Source: Methanobacteriota archaeon | GTDB taxonomy: Archaea; Methanobacteriota; Methanobacteria; Methanobacteriales; Methanobacteriaceae | Length of the DNA: 15,734 nt | Reading direction: 5' to 3' | Assembly: GCA_023409695.1 (NCBI GenBank) | Contig: JAEYQZ010000256.1 | Location: 1-15,734 of the forward strand | Shown: piece by piece, positions 6,602 to 13,484 of the stretch | How positions within the stretch are numbered: the first letter of the stretch is position 1 | Layout of the letters: each line of letters begins with the position of its first letter | The notes under the pieces: model-generated | What the model was told of the DNA's origin: nothing | The model's input: only the letters and a program-made list of their open reading frames with translations | Database searches by the model: none | Made by a program: the position numbers and the translations under genes

Positions 6602-8014
6602 TTAATCTTCTTCATTAATGTCCTTTTTGTTCAAATAACTTTTATGTCTGCCGTAGAAATAATATATAACCAACCCTATTGCAAGCCAGATAATGAATCT
6701 TAATTGAGTAATAGTGGGCAGTTCAAATACAAGCAAAATGCAGAATATTATTGCAATAGCAGGTATCACGGGTACAAGTGGTGTTTTAAAAGGGCGTTGA
6801 ATATCGGGCTGTGTTTTTCTTAATATTATTACAGCAAATGAAACAATAATAAATGCTGCAAGGGTTCCTATATTTACAAGCTGAACTACATCAGTTATAG
6901 GAACAAATGCAGCAATAGTAGCCCCAATAAAGCCAATAACTGCAATACCAATAACAGGGGTGTTATATTTTCCATGTATTTTTGCAAATATTCCAGGCAG
7001 TAGTCCATCCCTTGCTATTGCAAAGAAAACTCGGGTCTGTCCAAATAAACCCACAAGAAGGACAGATGTAATTCCACAAATTGCCCCTATTGATATTACT
7101 GTACTGGCCCAGTCAATCCCTATATTTTGAAGGGCAAATGCAATGGGAGCTGCAGTTTCTTTAAACGCGCTGTATGGAAGTATTCCATTTAAAACAAGCG
7201 CCACAACGATATAAAGAATTGAACTGATTATAAGGGATCCTATAATTGCTATTGGAAGTGTTCTTTGAGGGTTTTTCACCTCTTCAGCTGCTGTTGTAAG
7301 GGCATCAAATCCAATATAGGCAAAAAATATGATTGCAGCTCCTTTAAACACTCCTATAAATCCATATGGGAAAAATGGATTGTAATTTGAAGGATTAATG
7401 TGATAAATTCCAATTGCAATAAAAAGAGTTAGAACTAAGAGTTTAATAAGTACGATAGCTGTGTTAAAATGAGAACTTTCACGCACACCAATAATGAGTA
7501 AGCTCATAATTAGAAATACAATTAAAACCGCAGGAAGATTAATAATTCCCCCATCTACTCCTGGAGGGTTAACTAAAGCACCAGGTAAAATAATTCCAAT
7601 TGAACTAAAAATTTCAACAAAATAATTGGACCAACCAATTGCAACTGCAGCTACTATAACTAAATATTCGAGTACCAAGTCCCATCCAATAATCCATGCC
7701 CATATTTCCCCAAGCGTTACGTAGCTATAGGTGTAAACACTTCCTGCTACAGGGATCATGGTGGCAAATTCTGCATAACAGAGAGCTGTAAATAAACATG
7801 CGATTCCAGATATAAGAAATGAAATAATGATTGCGGGACCTGCATAGTAAGCAGACGCGATTCCAGTAAGTATGAAAATACCAGCACCTATAATCGTACC
7901 TATACCCATCATTAGAAGTCCAATGGGGCCAAGTACTCTTTTAAGTCCTTTTTCTCCAGAACTTACTTCCAGTAATTCTTCAATGGACTTCTTTCTAAAT
8001 ATTTTTCTTTTCAT
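6602..8014 (-). CDS. APC-superfamily amino acid permease (cationic amino acid transporter type)
   Basis: This integral membrane protein has about 12 to 13 helices. The N-terminal signature GLKRVLGPIGLL followed by GIGTIIGAGIFILTG is that of the CAT/APC group, where the GAGIF turn helps bind the amino acid. A second hallmark is FFAYIGFDALTTAAEEVKNPQRTLP. It probably imports or exchanges an amino acid using an ion gradient; the specific substrate is unknown. The start is set at 8014, giving 470 residues beginning MKRKIFRKKSIEELL, because the frame's earlier ATG at 8089 has no ribosome binding site and adds a cysteine-rich leader (WCCCF) not typical of the family. The ribosome binding site at 8014 is itself weak (GAG at 8024-8026), so the start remains uncertain. 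The 297-bp divergent spacer to 8312 is AT-rich, containing only weak repeats such as TAATTATT and AATAATTA. Confidence 0.9.
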   Translation of the reverse strand: MKRKIFRKKSIEELLEVSSGEKGLKRVLGPIGLLMMGIGTIIGAGIFILTGIASAYYAGPAIIISFLISGIACLFTALCYAEFATMIPVAGSVYTYSYVTLGEIWAWIIGWDLVLEYLVIVAAVAIGWSNYFVEIFSSIGIILPGALVNPPGVDGGIINLPAVLIVFLIMSLLIIGVRESSHFNTAIVLIKLLVLTLFIAIGIYHINPSNYNPFFPYGFIGVFKGAAIIFFAYIGFDALTTAAEEVKNPQRTLPIAIIGSLIISSILYIVVALVLNGILPYSAFKETAAPIAFALQNIGIDWASTVISIGAICGITSVLLVGLFGQTRVFFAIARDGLLPGIFAKIHGKYNTPVIGIAVIGFIGATIAAFVPITDVVQLVNIGTLAAFIIVSFAVIILRKTQPDIQRPFKTPLVPVIPAIAIIFCILLVFELPTITQLRFIIWLAIGLVIYYFYGRHKSYLNKKDINEED

Positions 8015-8311
8015 GGCATACAACTCAAAAGATTTTGAAAATAGTCCAGTTAATTTAAAACAGCAGCACCAATTTAACAGTAAAAACATGTATTTTCATT
8101 TGATTTTTTTAATTAATAGGGTTTAAACTAATTTAAATAATAATTAGCGCTGTTTTTAACATTTTTTAACTTAGTTAATTATTATAATAATAAAATATAA
8201 ATAATTATTACTTAGAATTATCTAAAATTCATCAAATATCTTTTCATTAAATACTTAAAATGCTGTATTTTAATTTATAAATTCATATTATGCTCAAAAA
8301 GAGGAAATATT

Positions 8312-8965
8312 ATGGATATTAAAATAGATATCAAGGAAATTATAGGAGAAAATGCCAAAAATGGCTATATCCCTGTAAAATTAATAACGGATAAAGGTGA
8401 AGTTTCCTCTCGCTTTTATAAAGTTGATAGTAATGAATTAAGCGTAATTTGGGTAGGGGGTGTAGGGGGAAATTGGGATACACCAGCTGAAGAATTATAT
8501 CCAGATCTATCTGAAAAACTTAAAGAAAATGGCATAGCCTCCCTTAGAATTCGTTACAGATATCCCCATGATATTGACGAATCAGTATATGATGTACTTG
8601 CCGGAATTAAGTTTCTCGAAAATGTAGGGGCATCTAAAATAGCTTTAGTAGGCCATTCACTTGGGGGTGCAGTAGTGATCCAAGCTGCTGCATCATCTAA
8701 TTCTGTTAAGACAGTAGTTACACTTGCAACTCAAAGTTACGGGTCAGATTCAGTATCTAATTTTCCTCAAGGTACTTCATTATTGTTAATCCATGGTTAC
8801 GATGATCCTGTTCTTCCAAGTAACTGCTCCAAACAAGTCTACAATAAGGCACATGATCCAAAAGAAATAGTTATATTAACTGGAAATGCGCATTGTCTGG
8901 AAGAATCTTCTGAAAAAGTCCACCAGATAGTATATGATTGGATTGTTTCAGAATTAACTAATTAA
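8312..8965 (+). CDS. Alpha/beta hydrolase, dienelactone-hydrolase/esterase-like
   Basis: This 217-residue cytoplasmic protein has an alpha/beta-hydrolase core without a large cap. The nucleophile elbow is GHSLGGA with S116. The acid is probably D165 in HGYDDPVLP (161-169), a typical strand-end motif. The histidine is H194 in GNAHCL. An early VGGVGGNWDTP segment (48-58) probably forms the oxyanion-hole loop. It should hydrolyse an ester, thioester or similar bond, but the substrate is not predictable. A GAGGA site precedes the ATG by about 7 nt. It appears to be a single-gene unit, with its stop codon 13 bp from the stop of the convergent methyltransferase gene. Confidence 0.88.
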   Translation: MDIKIDIKEIIGENAKNGYIPVKLITDKGEVSSRFYKVDSNELSVIWVGGVGGNWDTPAEELYPDLSEKLKENGIASLRIRYRYPHDIDESVYDVLAGIKFLENVGASKIALVGHSLGGAVVIQAAASSNSVKTVVTLATQSYGSDSVSNFPQGTSLLLIHGYDDPVLPSNCSKQVYNKAHDPKEIVILTGNAHCLEESSEKVHQIVYDWIVSELTN

Positions 8966-8978
8966 ATATTTTTTTGGC

Positions 8979-9542
8979 CTAATAATAGCGTGTATTACGG
9001 TCTTTTAGTGATAAGTTACTTTGACCAATTACATATAAATAAATCTCTTCAGTTTCATCTGCTTCTACTGGTTCCCACCCCCTAAATTTCCAGACATATG
9101 AAACAATTCGAGTTCCAGGCTCTAACTCTTCAAGAAATTTAGATTTTAATTTTTGATTGGCAGTATCACTTAAAAACAAAGTCACCACAGTAGCTTCATT
9201 GATATTCTGGTTAAAAAAATTTCCCCATACGATTTTAGCCCTTTTTCCAATACCTGAAAGTGTTATGACTAAACGAGACCAGAATACACGTGAAGGGTCT
9301 GCTTCCAACCCTACGGCCTTTGCATTATACTTTTTAACAGCATCAATCACAATCCTACCGTCACCAGAACCAAGGTCATACACGATATCATCGGGACCTA
9401 CTTCTGCCATATTCAACATCTGTTTAACTAATTTTCTAGAAGTAGGCTGAAATCCAGCACCTATAATACTTGACCAGAATATCCAGATTAAAAAAAGTCC
9501 AATTAATCCTAGAATTATGAGTATAAATAATGAAAATGTCAT
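8979..9542 (-). CDS. Membrane-anchored SAM-dependent methyltransferase (FAM173/ATPSCKMT-like)
   Basis: The 187-residue protein begins with one hydrophobic helix (about 4-28) without a cleavage site, so it should be anchored with the catalytic domain in the cytoplasm. A Rossmann-type class I methyltransferase domain follows. Motif I is VYDLGSGDGRIV (54-65) and the acidic SAM-ribose residue is E80 in AVGLEADPSRV. The conserved lead-in PTSRKLVKQMLNMAEVGPDD between helix and motif I resembles the FAM173 group, whose human member ATPSCKMT methylates a lysine of the ATP synthase c subunit. A protein lysine in a membrane complex is therefore a possible target, but this is inference from overall layout. 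A CGGAG site about 7-8 nt before the ATG supports the start. It shares strand with the regulator gene upstream but probably has its own promoter in the 88-bp gap. Confidence 0.85.
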   Translation of the reverse strand: MTFSLFILIILGLIGLFLIWIFWSSIIGAGFQPTSRKLVKQMLNMAEVGPDDIVYDLGSGDGRIVIDAVKKYNAKAVGLEADPSRVFWSRLVITLSGIGKRAKIVWGNFFNQNINEATVVTLFLSDTANQKLKSKFLEELEPGTRIVSYVWKFRGWEPVEADETEEIYLYVIGQSNLSLKDRNTRYY

Positions 9543-9630
9543 TTTGCGCTCCGATTTTTATATTGTTCAATAATAAATTTGATCTCCATATATTATTAAT
9601 TAAGATTTATCTTTAGTATAAAATTAAGCA

Positions 9631-11283
9631 TCATCTGTAATGGCTGTTACTTCCTGCTTTTAGTTTAATTGCCAATTTTGACCTTTCAAGGGCTAAACCT
9701 AATTGTAAACCAATAGAACTAAGATTTTCGAGACTAATATCATTATAATGTTTTATATGTCTGCTGCCCATATTTAAAAGCCCTATTATATCATTACCAC
9801 TTTTAATGGGCAATATTAACATAGTCATTATACCATTCGACTTAATGGCCGGTTCAAGGGATTCATATTCTTCAGATTCAGACGTTATATATACTAAATT
9901 CTGTTTTTCAAGAGTTTTACTGAAGAGATCTTTAAACATACCTGCCATGCACATATTTTTAAGGCCTTCAGGAAGATTTCTATGTACTCTTAGAGTTAAT
10001 TCTTCTTTATCATCGTTAAGGTAAATACAGCCCATTTCAAAGCCTAATGAATCAATGGTAGATTTCACTGCATTTTCGAGCATTTCATCTTCGTTGATTG
10101 TGGAATTAAGTACATTTGAAATCCTGTTCATTGCAAGTAACGTGTTGGTAAATTCTTCTTTCTCACTGGTTAATCTCTGCATCTTCAAATATCCTGAAAG
10201 TTCATCAGATGCCATCTCCACGTTTTCAATGTTTACAGAGCTAACTGAAGTTAAAGTAGTCAGTAAAAGTATAGAACCAATGGCAGAATCTTCATCGATA
10301 ATAGGAATAGACAGCATCAAAGAAATAGACATATCTTCAAGTATTGACTTGACATTTTCAAGGTAAAAGTCTCCATTTCTAGCAGATCTTGTTTCTAATG
10401 TATCCATGCTTTTTTCAATAAATCCTTTAATATTTGGAAGTAATTTGCCAGTTAACTGTGATGTTTCGTATGCAGGCTGTATATTTCCATTATCTTTTAA
10501 AAATATAGTACAGTATTTATATGGAATTATATCATTGATGCTCCTTGTTGTTTCTTTCATAAGCTGTTCTTCACTACTTGCTGAACTTGCAGCCTGAGCT
10601 ATAGATAGCAATGTTTCCAGCTCGCGTTTTGTGCGTCTGGAGTGTGAAAGTTCTTCCCCAATAATAACACTGCCAATAACCGCTTCATTATTATCTAAAA
10701 TTGGCTGCAGTGATATTTTATAGGGCCGGTATACCCCTGATTTTTCAATCATATCTATTTCAATAGTTATTTTATCATTCAAGCTTAAAGATCGTACAAT
10801 ATTTTCAAGCATATTTATTTGTTCAATGCTTATTATCTCACGTAGATTCTTTTTTCCTGGAAAAAACGTATCAAATGAATTATTAGATGCTATTATGTCC
10901 ATATATGTGTTAATAGTAAATATCAATGTGTCAGGACGGTTAATTGACATTTTAAGTTCTGCTTCCTTTGACCGTAATGTATGTAATCTTGAAGCAGCAG
11001 ATACAAGTTCGTTTGTTTCTTGAATATCAAGATCAACAAGTTCAGATATTATCTCAGGTTTTTCAGGGATGGACTGTTTTAAAAACCATAATTTACTCCG
11101 GCCCACAAATTTAAAATCTAATATTTCTTTTGCATGTAATATTTCAAGGTACTTAAGTACCGTAGCTCTACTCCGGCTTGTACCTCTTGTTATTTTATCC
11201 AGCATGCAGTCTTCAGGCGGGTGAGATTTAATATATGACACAATCAACCTTTCTGTATTTGATAATTCTTCCATAATCTTCAT
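9631..11283 (-). CDS. Winged-helix transcription regulator with PAS-like and two GAF domains
   Basis: This soluble 550-residue protein starts with a winged helix-turn-helix (about 5-70), including the helix pair MLDKITRGTSRSRATVLKYLEIL and a wing ending FKFVGRSKLWFL. A helical linker (80-112), a PAS-like domain (about 115-212), a coiled segment (213-240) and two GAF domains (about 222-370 and 380-535) follow. There is no kinase domain or membrane helix, so it should sense a small molecule, redox state or partner and bind DNA directly. It is divergent from the DUF169/TusA/DsrE operon. Their shared spacer holds three identical-core palindromes, one at its own predicted start site, implying autoregulation and control of that operon. 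The GAF domains lack an obvious heme or bilin cysteine motif. The ATG at 11274 is an alternative start. Confidence 0.88.
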   Translation of the reverse strand: MKIMEELSNTERLIVSYIKSHPPEDCMLDKITRGTSRSRATVLKYLEILHAKEILDFKFVGRSKLWFLKQSIPEKPEIISELVDLDIQETNELVSAASRLHTLRSKEAELKMSINRPDTLIFTINTYMDIIASNNSFDTFFPGKKNLREIISIEQINMLENIVRSLSLNDKITIEIDMIEKSGVYRPYKISLQPILDNNEAVIGSVIIGEELSHSRRTKRELETLLSIAQAASSASSEEQLMKETTRSINDIIPYKYCTIFLKDNGNIQPAYETSQLTGKLLPNIKGFIEKSMDTLETRSARNGDFYLENVKSILEDMSISLMLSIPIIDEDSAIGSILLLTTLTSVSSVNIENVEMASDELSGYLKMQRLTSEKEEFTNTLLAMNRISNVLNSTINEDEMLENAVKSTIDSLGFEMGCIYLNDDKEELTLRVHRNLPEGLKNMCMAGMFKDLFSKTLEKQNLVYITSESEEYESLEPAIKSNGIMTMLILPIKSGNDIIGLLNMGSRHIKHYNDISLENLSSIGLQLGLALERSKLAIKLKAGSNSHYR

Positions 11284-11293
11284 CTCAAATCCT

Positions 11294-11309
11294 TATACTA
11301 TATAGTATA
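11294..11309. promoter_or_regulatory. Operator palindrome 1, at the regulator promoter
   Basis: TATACT-ATAT-AGTATA is a perfect 16-bp palindrome. On the minus strand the TATA box TTTATATA (plus-strand 11322-11329) predicts transcription start near 11300, inside the palindrome. A dimeric regulator bound here would block its own transcription. It shares both half-sites with the two copies at 11416-11449. Confidence 0.65.
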
Positions 11310-11399
11310 GTTATTTATCTATATATAAATATTATGTACTGCTCGTATTTTGCCCTATTCTTTTTTATATGGATGTTTTTGATTCATCAAAAAGCAAAG

Positions 11400-11407
11400 T
11401 TTAAATA
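11400..11407 (+). promoter_or_regulatory. BRE/TATA promoter of the DUF169-TusA/DsrE operon
   Basis: TTTAAATA is preceded by GCAAAG, a close match to the archaeal BRE/TATA consensus. It predicts transcription start near 11428 and a leader of about 58 nt before the ATG at 11486. The two tandem operators cover the predicted start site. Confidence 0.6.
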
Positions 11408-11414
11408 GTAGAAA

Positions 11415-11450
11415 TTATACTATAAAGTATAGTTATACTATAAAGTATAG
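11415..11450. promoter_or_regulatory. Operators 2 and 3: two perfect 18-bp tandem repeats, each a palindrome
   Basis: The unit TTATACTATAAAGTATAG occurs at 11415-11432 and again, without change, at 11433-11450. Each contains TATACT-ATAA-AGTATA (11416-11431 and 11434-11449), with the same half-sites as operator 1. They overlap the predicted start site of the operon. The centre-to-centre spacing of 18 bp would allow two adjacent dimers. The regulator encoded next door is the natural candidate ligand, by inference from position and symmetry. Confidence 0.7.
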
Positions 11451-11485
11451 TTTCAATATATAACATTTTAAGGAGGGCAGATATA

Positions 11486-12169
11486 ATGTATGAAGAAAAA
11501 GTAGAAGAATTAAAAGAATTATTAGGACTAAAAGGAAGCCCTGTAGCTGTAAAACTGGTAAAATCAGCCAGTGAAATACCTGAAGGTTACTCTAAAATAA
11601 GTGAAAAGAAAAGACACTGTGAATTTGTCCAGGATGCACGGTTAACTGGAAATAAAGGTTATGCAACTTCTGATGAACACCTATGTAAAGGTGGGGCGGG
11701 TGTGATGGGAATTGAAGCATTACCTGCCAGCGTAGCTTCTGGAAAGATGTACCATCAGCTTGGAAACTATGAAACTTTAGAAGGTGCACAGGAAACCATT
11801 GCTGCAATTCCTAAATCCGGCGAAAATTATTATGCTTCAATTTATTCACCATTAGAAAGTGCAGAATATGAACCTGATGTAATAGTTCTTGTAATTACAC
11901 CAAAACAGGCTTTAAGAATATCTCAAGCTTATTTAAGAGCAAAAGGTGGTAGAATTTCCAGCGACTATTCAGGTATACAATCATTATGTGCCGATGCTGT
12001 AGTGGCAGTTAAAGAGCGAGGCGTGCCTAACATGACCCTTGGATGCAGCGGTTCACGTAAATACGCCAAAGTAGCAGATGAAGAAGTTGTTATAGGCATA
12101 CCCACTAAAAACTTCGTTGAAATAGTAGACGCTTTGAAATTATTTAAAGGTAAATGGGGAGAACTTTAG
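11486..12169 (+). CDS. DUF169 family protein with four cysteines
   Basis: The 227-residue protein matches the DUF169 (COG2043) family, found widely in archaea and anaerobic bacteria and without an established biochemical role. The N-terminal part begins with a helix and a GSPVAVKL strand. Four cysteines occur in conserved-looking settings: C45 (KRHCEF), C67 (EHLCKGG), C168 (IQSLCADA) and C187 (TLGCSGSRKY), alongside the glycine-rich GGAGVMG. Such spacing could bind an iron-sulfur cluster or carry persulfides, but neither is shown. There is no membrane segment. An AGGAGG site lies 9-10 nt before the ATG. It is the first gene of a three-gene operon; its TAG stop overlaps the AGGAG site of the next gene, suggesting translational coupling. 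Confidence 0.85.
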   Translation: MYEEKVEELKELLGLKGSPVAVKLVKSASEIPEGYSKISEKKRHCEFVQDARLTGNKGYATSDEHLCKGGAGVMGIEALPASVASGKMYHQLGNYETLEGAQETIAAIPKSGENYYASIYSPLESAEYEPDVIVLVITPKQALRISQAYLRAKGGRISSDYSGIQSLCADAVVAVKERGVPNMTLGCSGSRKYAKVADEEVVIGIPTKNFVEIVDALKLFKGKWGEL

Positions 12170-12181
12170 GAGAAAACAGTC

Positions 12182-13006
12182 ATGAAAACAGTTAAAGCTC
12201 TGGGAATTAAGGCACCTAATTCAGCCATACTTGCTGAAAACATTATAAAAAATGGTACAGATGACGGGCTTATCTTAACTCTTAGTCCAGGATCAGAAGA
12301 GGGCCTTGAAAACATAGCAAAGAAATATGGTTTCGCATTTGAAATAGAAAATTCAGATAAACAGGTTGTAGTTAGAATGACAAGATCACAATCAGAAGAA
12401 TTAGACGTTACAGGAGAGACATGCCCGGGACCTATCATACTAGTGGGGGACAAGCTTAATTCCATGGCAACTGGAGAACGTTTAAAGGTCAAAAGTAAAA
12501 GCACTGAAGCCATCGAAGATATAGCAATTTCCATTCCAGAAATGAGCGGTAAAGTAGTTGAAAAAGGTAGAGATGACAATAAGAGTTATATTTTACTGGA
12601 AAAAGTAGAAAAATCTGCTTCAGCATCAGCTGCAGTAGCCAACAGAGATAAAGTGCTTGTTGCGCAAAGTAATGGAATAGGGAATGCGGAACGCGCCTAT
12701 GCCACATTTATATTCTCAAAAGCTGCTGCCAGCATGGGCAAAAAAGTAACAATATTCCTGCTCATGGATGGAGTAAGTATAGCTAAAAAAGGTAACGCAG
12801 AAAAGGTTAAACATCCAGCTTTCGATAGATTGGACAAATTAATGATAGAAGTTATTGAAATGGGCGCTAAAGTTTACGTATGTGAGCTAAGTGCTGAATT
12901 TAGAGGAATGAAACAGGAAGACCTCGTTAACGGTACAAACCTTGCAGGGGCTGCAACATACATAACCTTGCTGAGTGACCCTACATACGCAGTTGTAAAC
13001 TTTTAA
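12182..13006 (+). CDS. Sulfur-carrier fusion: degenerate TusA, TusA, DsrE-like domain
   Basis: The 274-residue protein has three parts. Residues about 74-142 are a TusA/SirA sulfur-carrier domain: LDVTGETCPGPIIL holds the persulfide cysteine C81 in CPGP, followed by the typical GERLKVKSKSTEAIEDI and EKGRDD-x-SYILLEK strands. Residues about 3-68 look like a second TusA fold in which the CPxP motif reads APNS (11-14), so it cannot carry sulfur there. After a Ser/Ala linker (145-154), residues about 155-274 form a DsrE/DsrF-like domain (DKVLVAQSNGIGNAERAY, MGKKVTIFLLMDGV, GAKVYVCELSAEFRG) with one cysteine, C234; the second cysteine often found nearby is Ser237. Both halves suggest persulfide transfer from C81 to C234 or the reverse. 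It starts 12 bp after the DUF169 gene and is followed 13 bp later by a membrane protein gene. Confidence 0.85.
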   Translation: MKTVKALGIKAPNSAILAENIIKNGTDDGLILTLSPGSEEGLENIAKKYGFAFEIENSDKQVVVRMTRSQSEELDVTGETCPGPIILVGDKLNSMATGERLKVKSKSTEAIEDIAISIPEMSGKVVEKGRDDNKSYILLEKVEKSASASAAVANRDKVLVAQSNGIGNAERAYATFIFSKAAASMGKKVTIFLLMDGVSIAKKGNAEKVKHPAFDRLDKLMIEVIEMGAKVYVCELSAEFRGMKQEDLVNGTNLAGAATYITLLSDPTYAVVNF

Positions 13007-13019
13007 GGGAGGAAAAAGA

Positions 13020-13346
13020 ATGCTAGTTACATATCCCGTAATAATACTCGCAATACTGGTGAGCGGTATTGCAAGCGGTTTTATAACATTTAGAATGTCA
13101 GGTATGCGCCTGGCGCCGCACTTTGGTGCTTTGATACTCGCACTTATAGTCACAATTGCAGCTATTGCCACAGGTAATAATCTGGTTCTCTATGCTGCTG
13201 TAGCATTGCAGTTAATTGCAGTTATTACAGCATTTACACAGACATGGGCAACGCTCAAATATAATTTCCAGACATCGCCCGCATATGCTCCACATCTAGC
13301 TCTTATGGCTATGATTCCGGTGCTCGCAATCGCATCAGTGATTTAA
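13020..13346 (+). CDS. Small four-helix membrane protein of the DUF169-TusA/DsrE operon
   Basis: I do not recognise this 108-residue family. Four hydrophobic segments are visible (about 4-24, 34-51, 54-74 and 90-107). A short loop, RMSGMRLAPH, joins helices 1 and 2, and a more polar loop, TWATLKYNFQTSPAYAPH, joins helices 3 and 4. It contains no cysteine, so it is not itself a persulfide carrier. It has a strong GGGAGG ribosome binding site placed directly after the stop codon of the TusA/DsrE gene, so it must be co-expressed. Anchoring the sulfur-relay protein at the membrane, or moving a small sulfur species, are possible roles, by context only. A cluster of T runs follows its stop codon. 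Confidence 0.8.
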   Translation: MLVTYPVIILAILVSGIASGFITFRMSGMRLAPHFGALILALIVTIAAIATGNNLVLYAAVALQLIAVITAFTQTWATLKYNFQTSPAYAPHLALMAMIPVLAIASVI

Positions 13347-13353
13347 TTTAACT

Positions 13354-13390
13354 CTTTTTTTTAATTCTTTTTTGAACTCTTAATTTTTTT
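13354..13390 (+). terminator. Oligo-T terminator of the three-gene operon
   Basis: Three T runs of eight, six and seven (13355-13362, 13368-13373, 13384-13390) start within 10 bp of the stop codon at 13346. Such clustered T runs on the coding strand are the usual archaeal termination signal; no stem-loop is needed. Confidence 0.6.
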
Positions 13391-13452
13391 ATTTATCTAT
13401 GTAGTAACTCTTCAATTTAACTGAAATACGCTTTAATAGTATACTACAGATT

Positions 13453-13462
13453 ATTTATTTAA
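13453..13462 (+). promoter_or_regulatory. Promoter predicting a leaderless transcript
   Basis: The TATA-like TTTATTTAAG is centred about 27 bp before the ATG at 13485, so transcription should start at or next to the start codon. In agreement, no ribosome binding site precedes that ATG. Confidence 0.45.
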
Positions 13463-13484
13463 GTTACAGCATATAATAAAATCA

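Noticed and set aside
8015..8089. N-terminal extension of the permease with WCCCF
   Set aside because: No ribosome binding site before the ATG at 8089, and the family start fits MKRKIFRKK at 8014.
8176..8207. TAATTATT and AATAATTA arms in the permease/hydrolase spacer
   Set aside because: Pure A/T repeats of this length are expected by chance in such a spacer.
12166..12707. Minus-strand open frames over the TusA/DsrE gene
   Set aside because: They are antisense shadows of a well-supported gene with sulfur-carrier motifs and have no ribosome binding sites.
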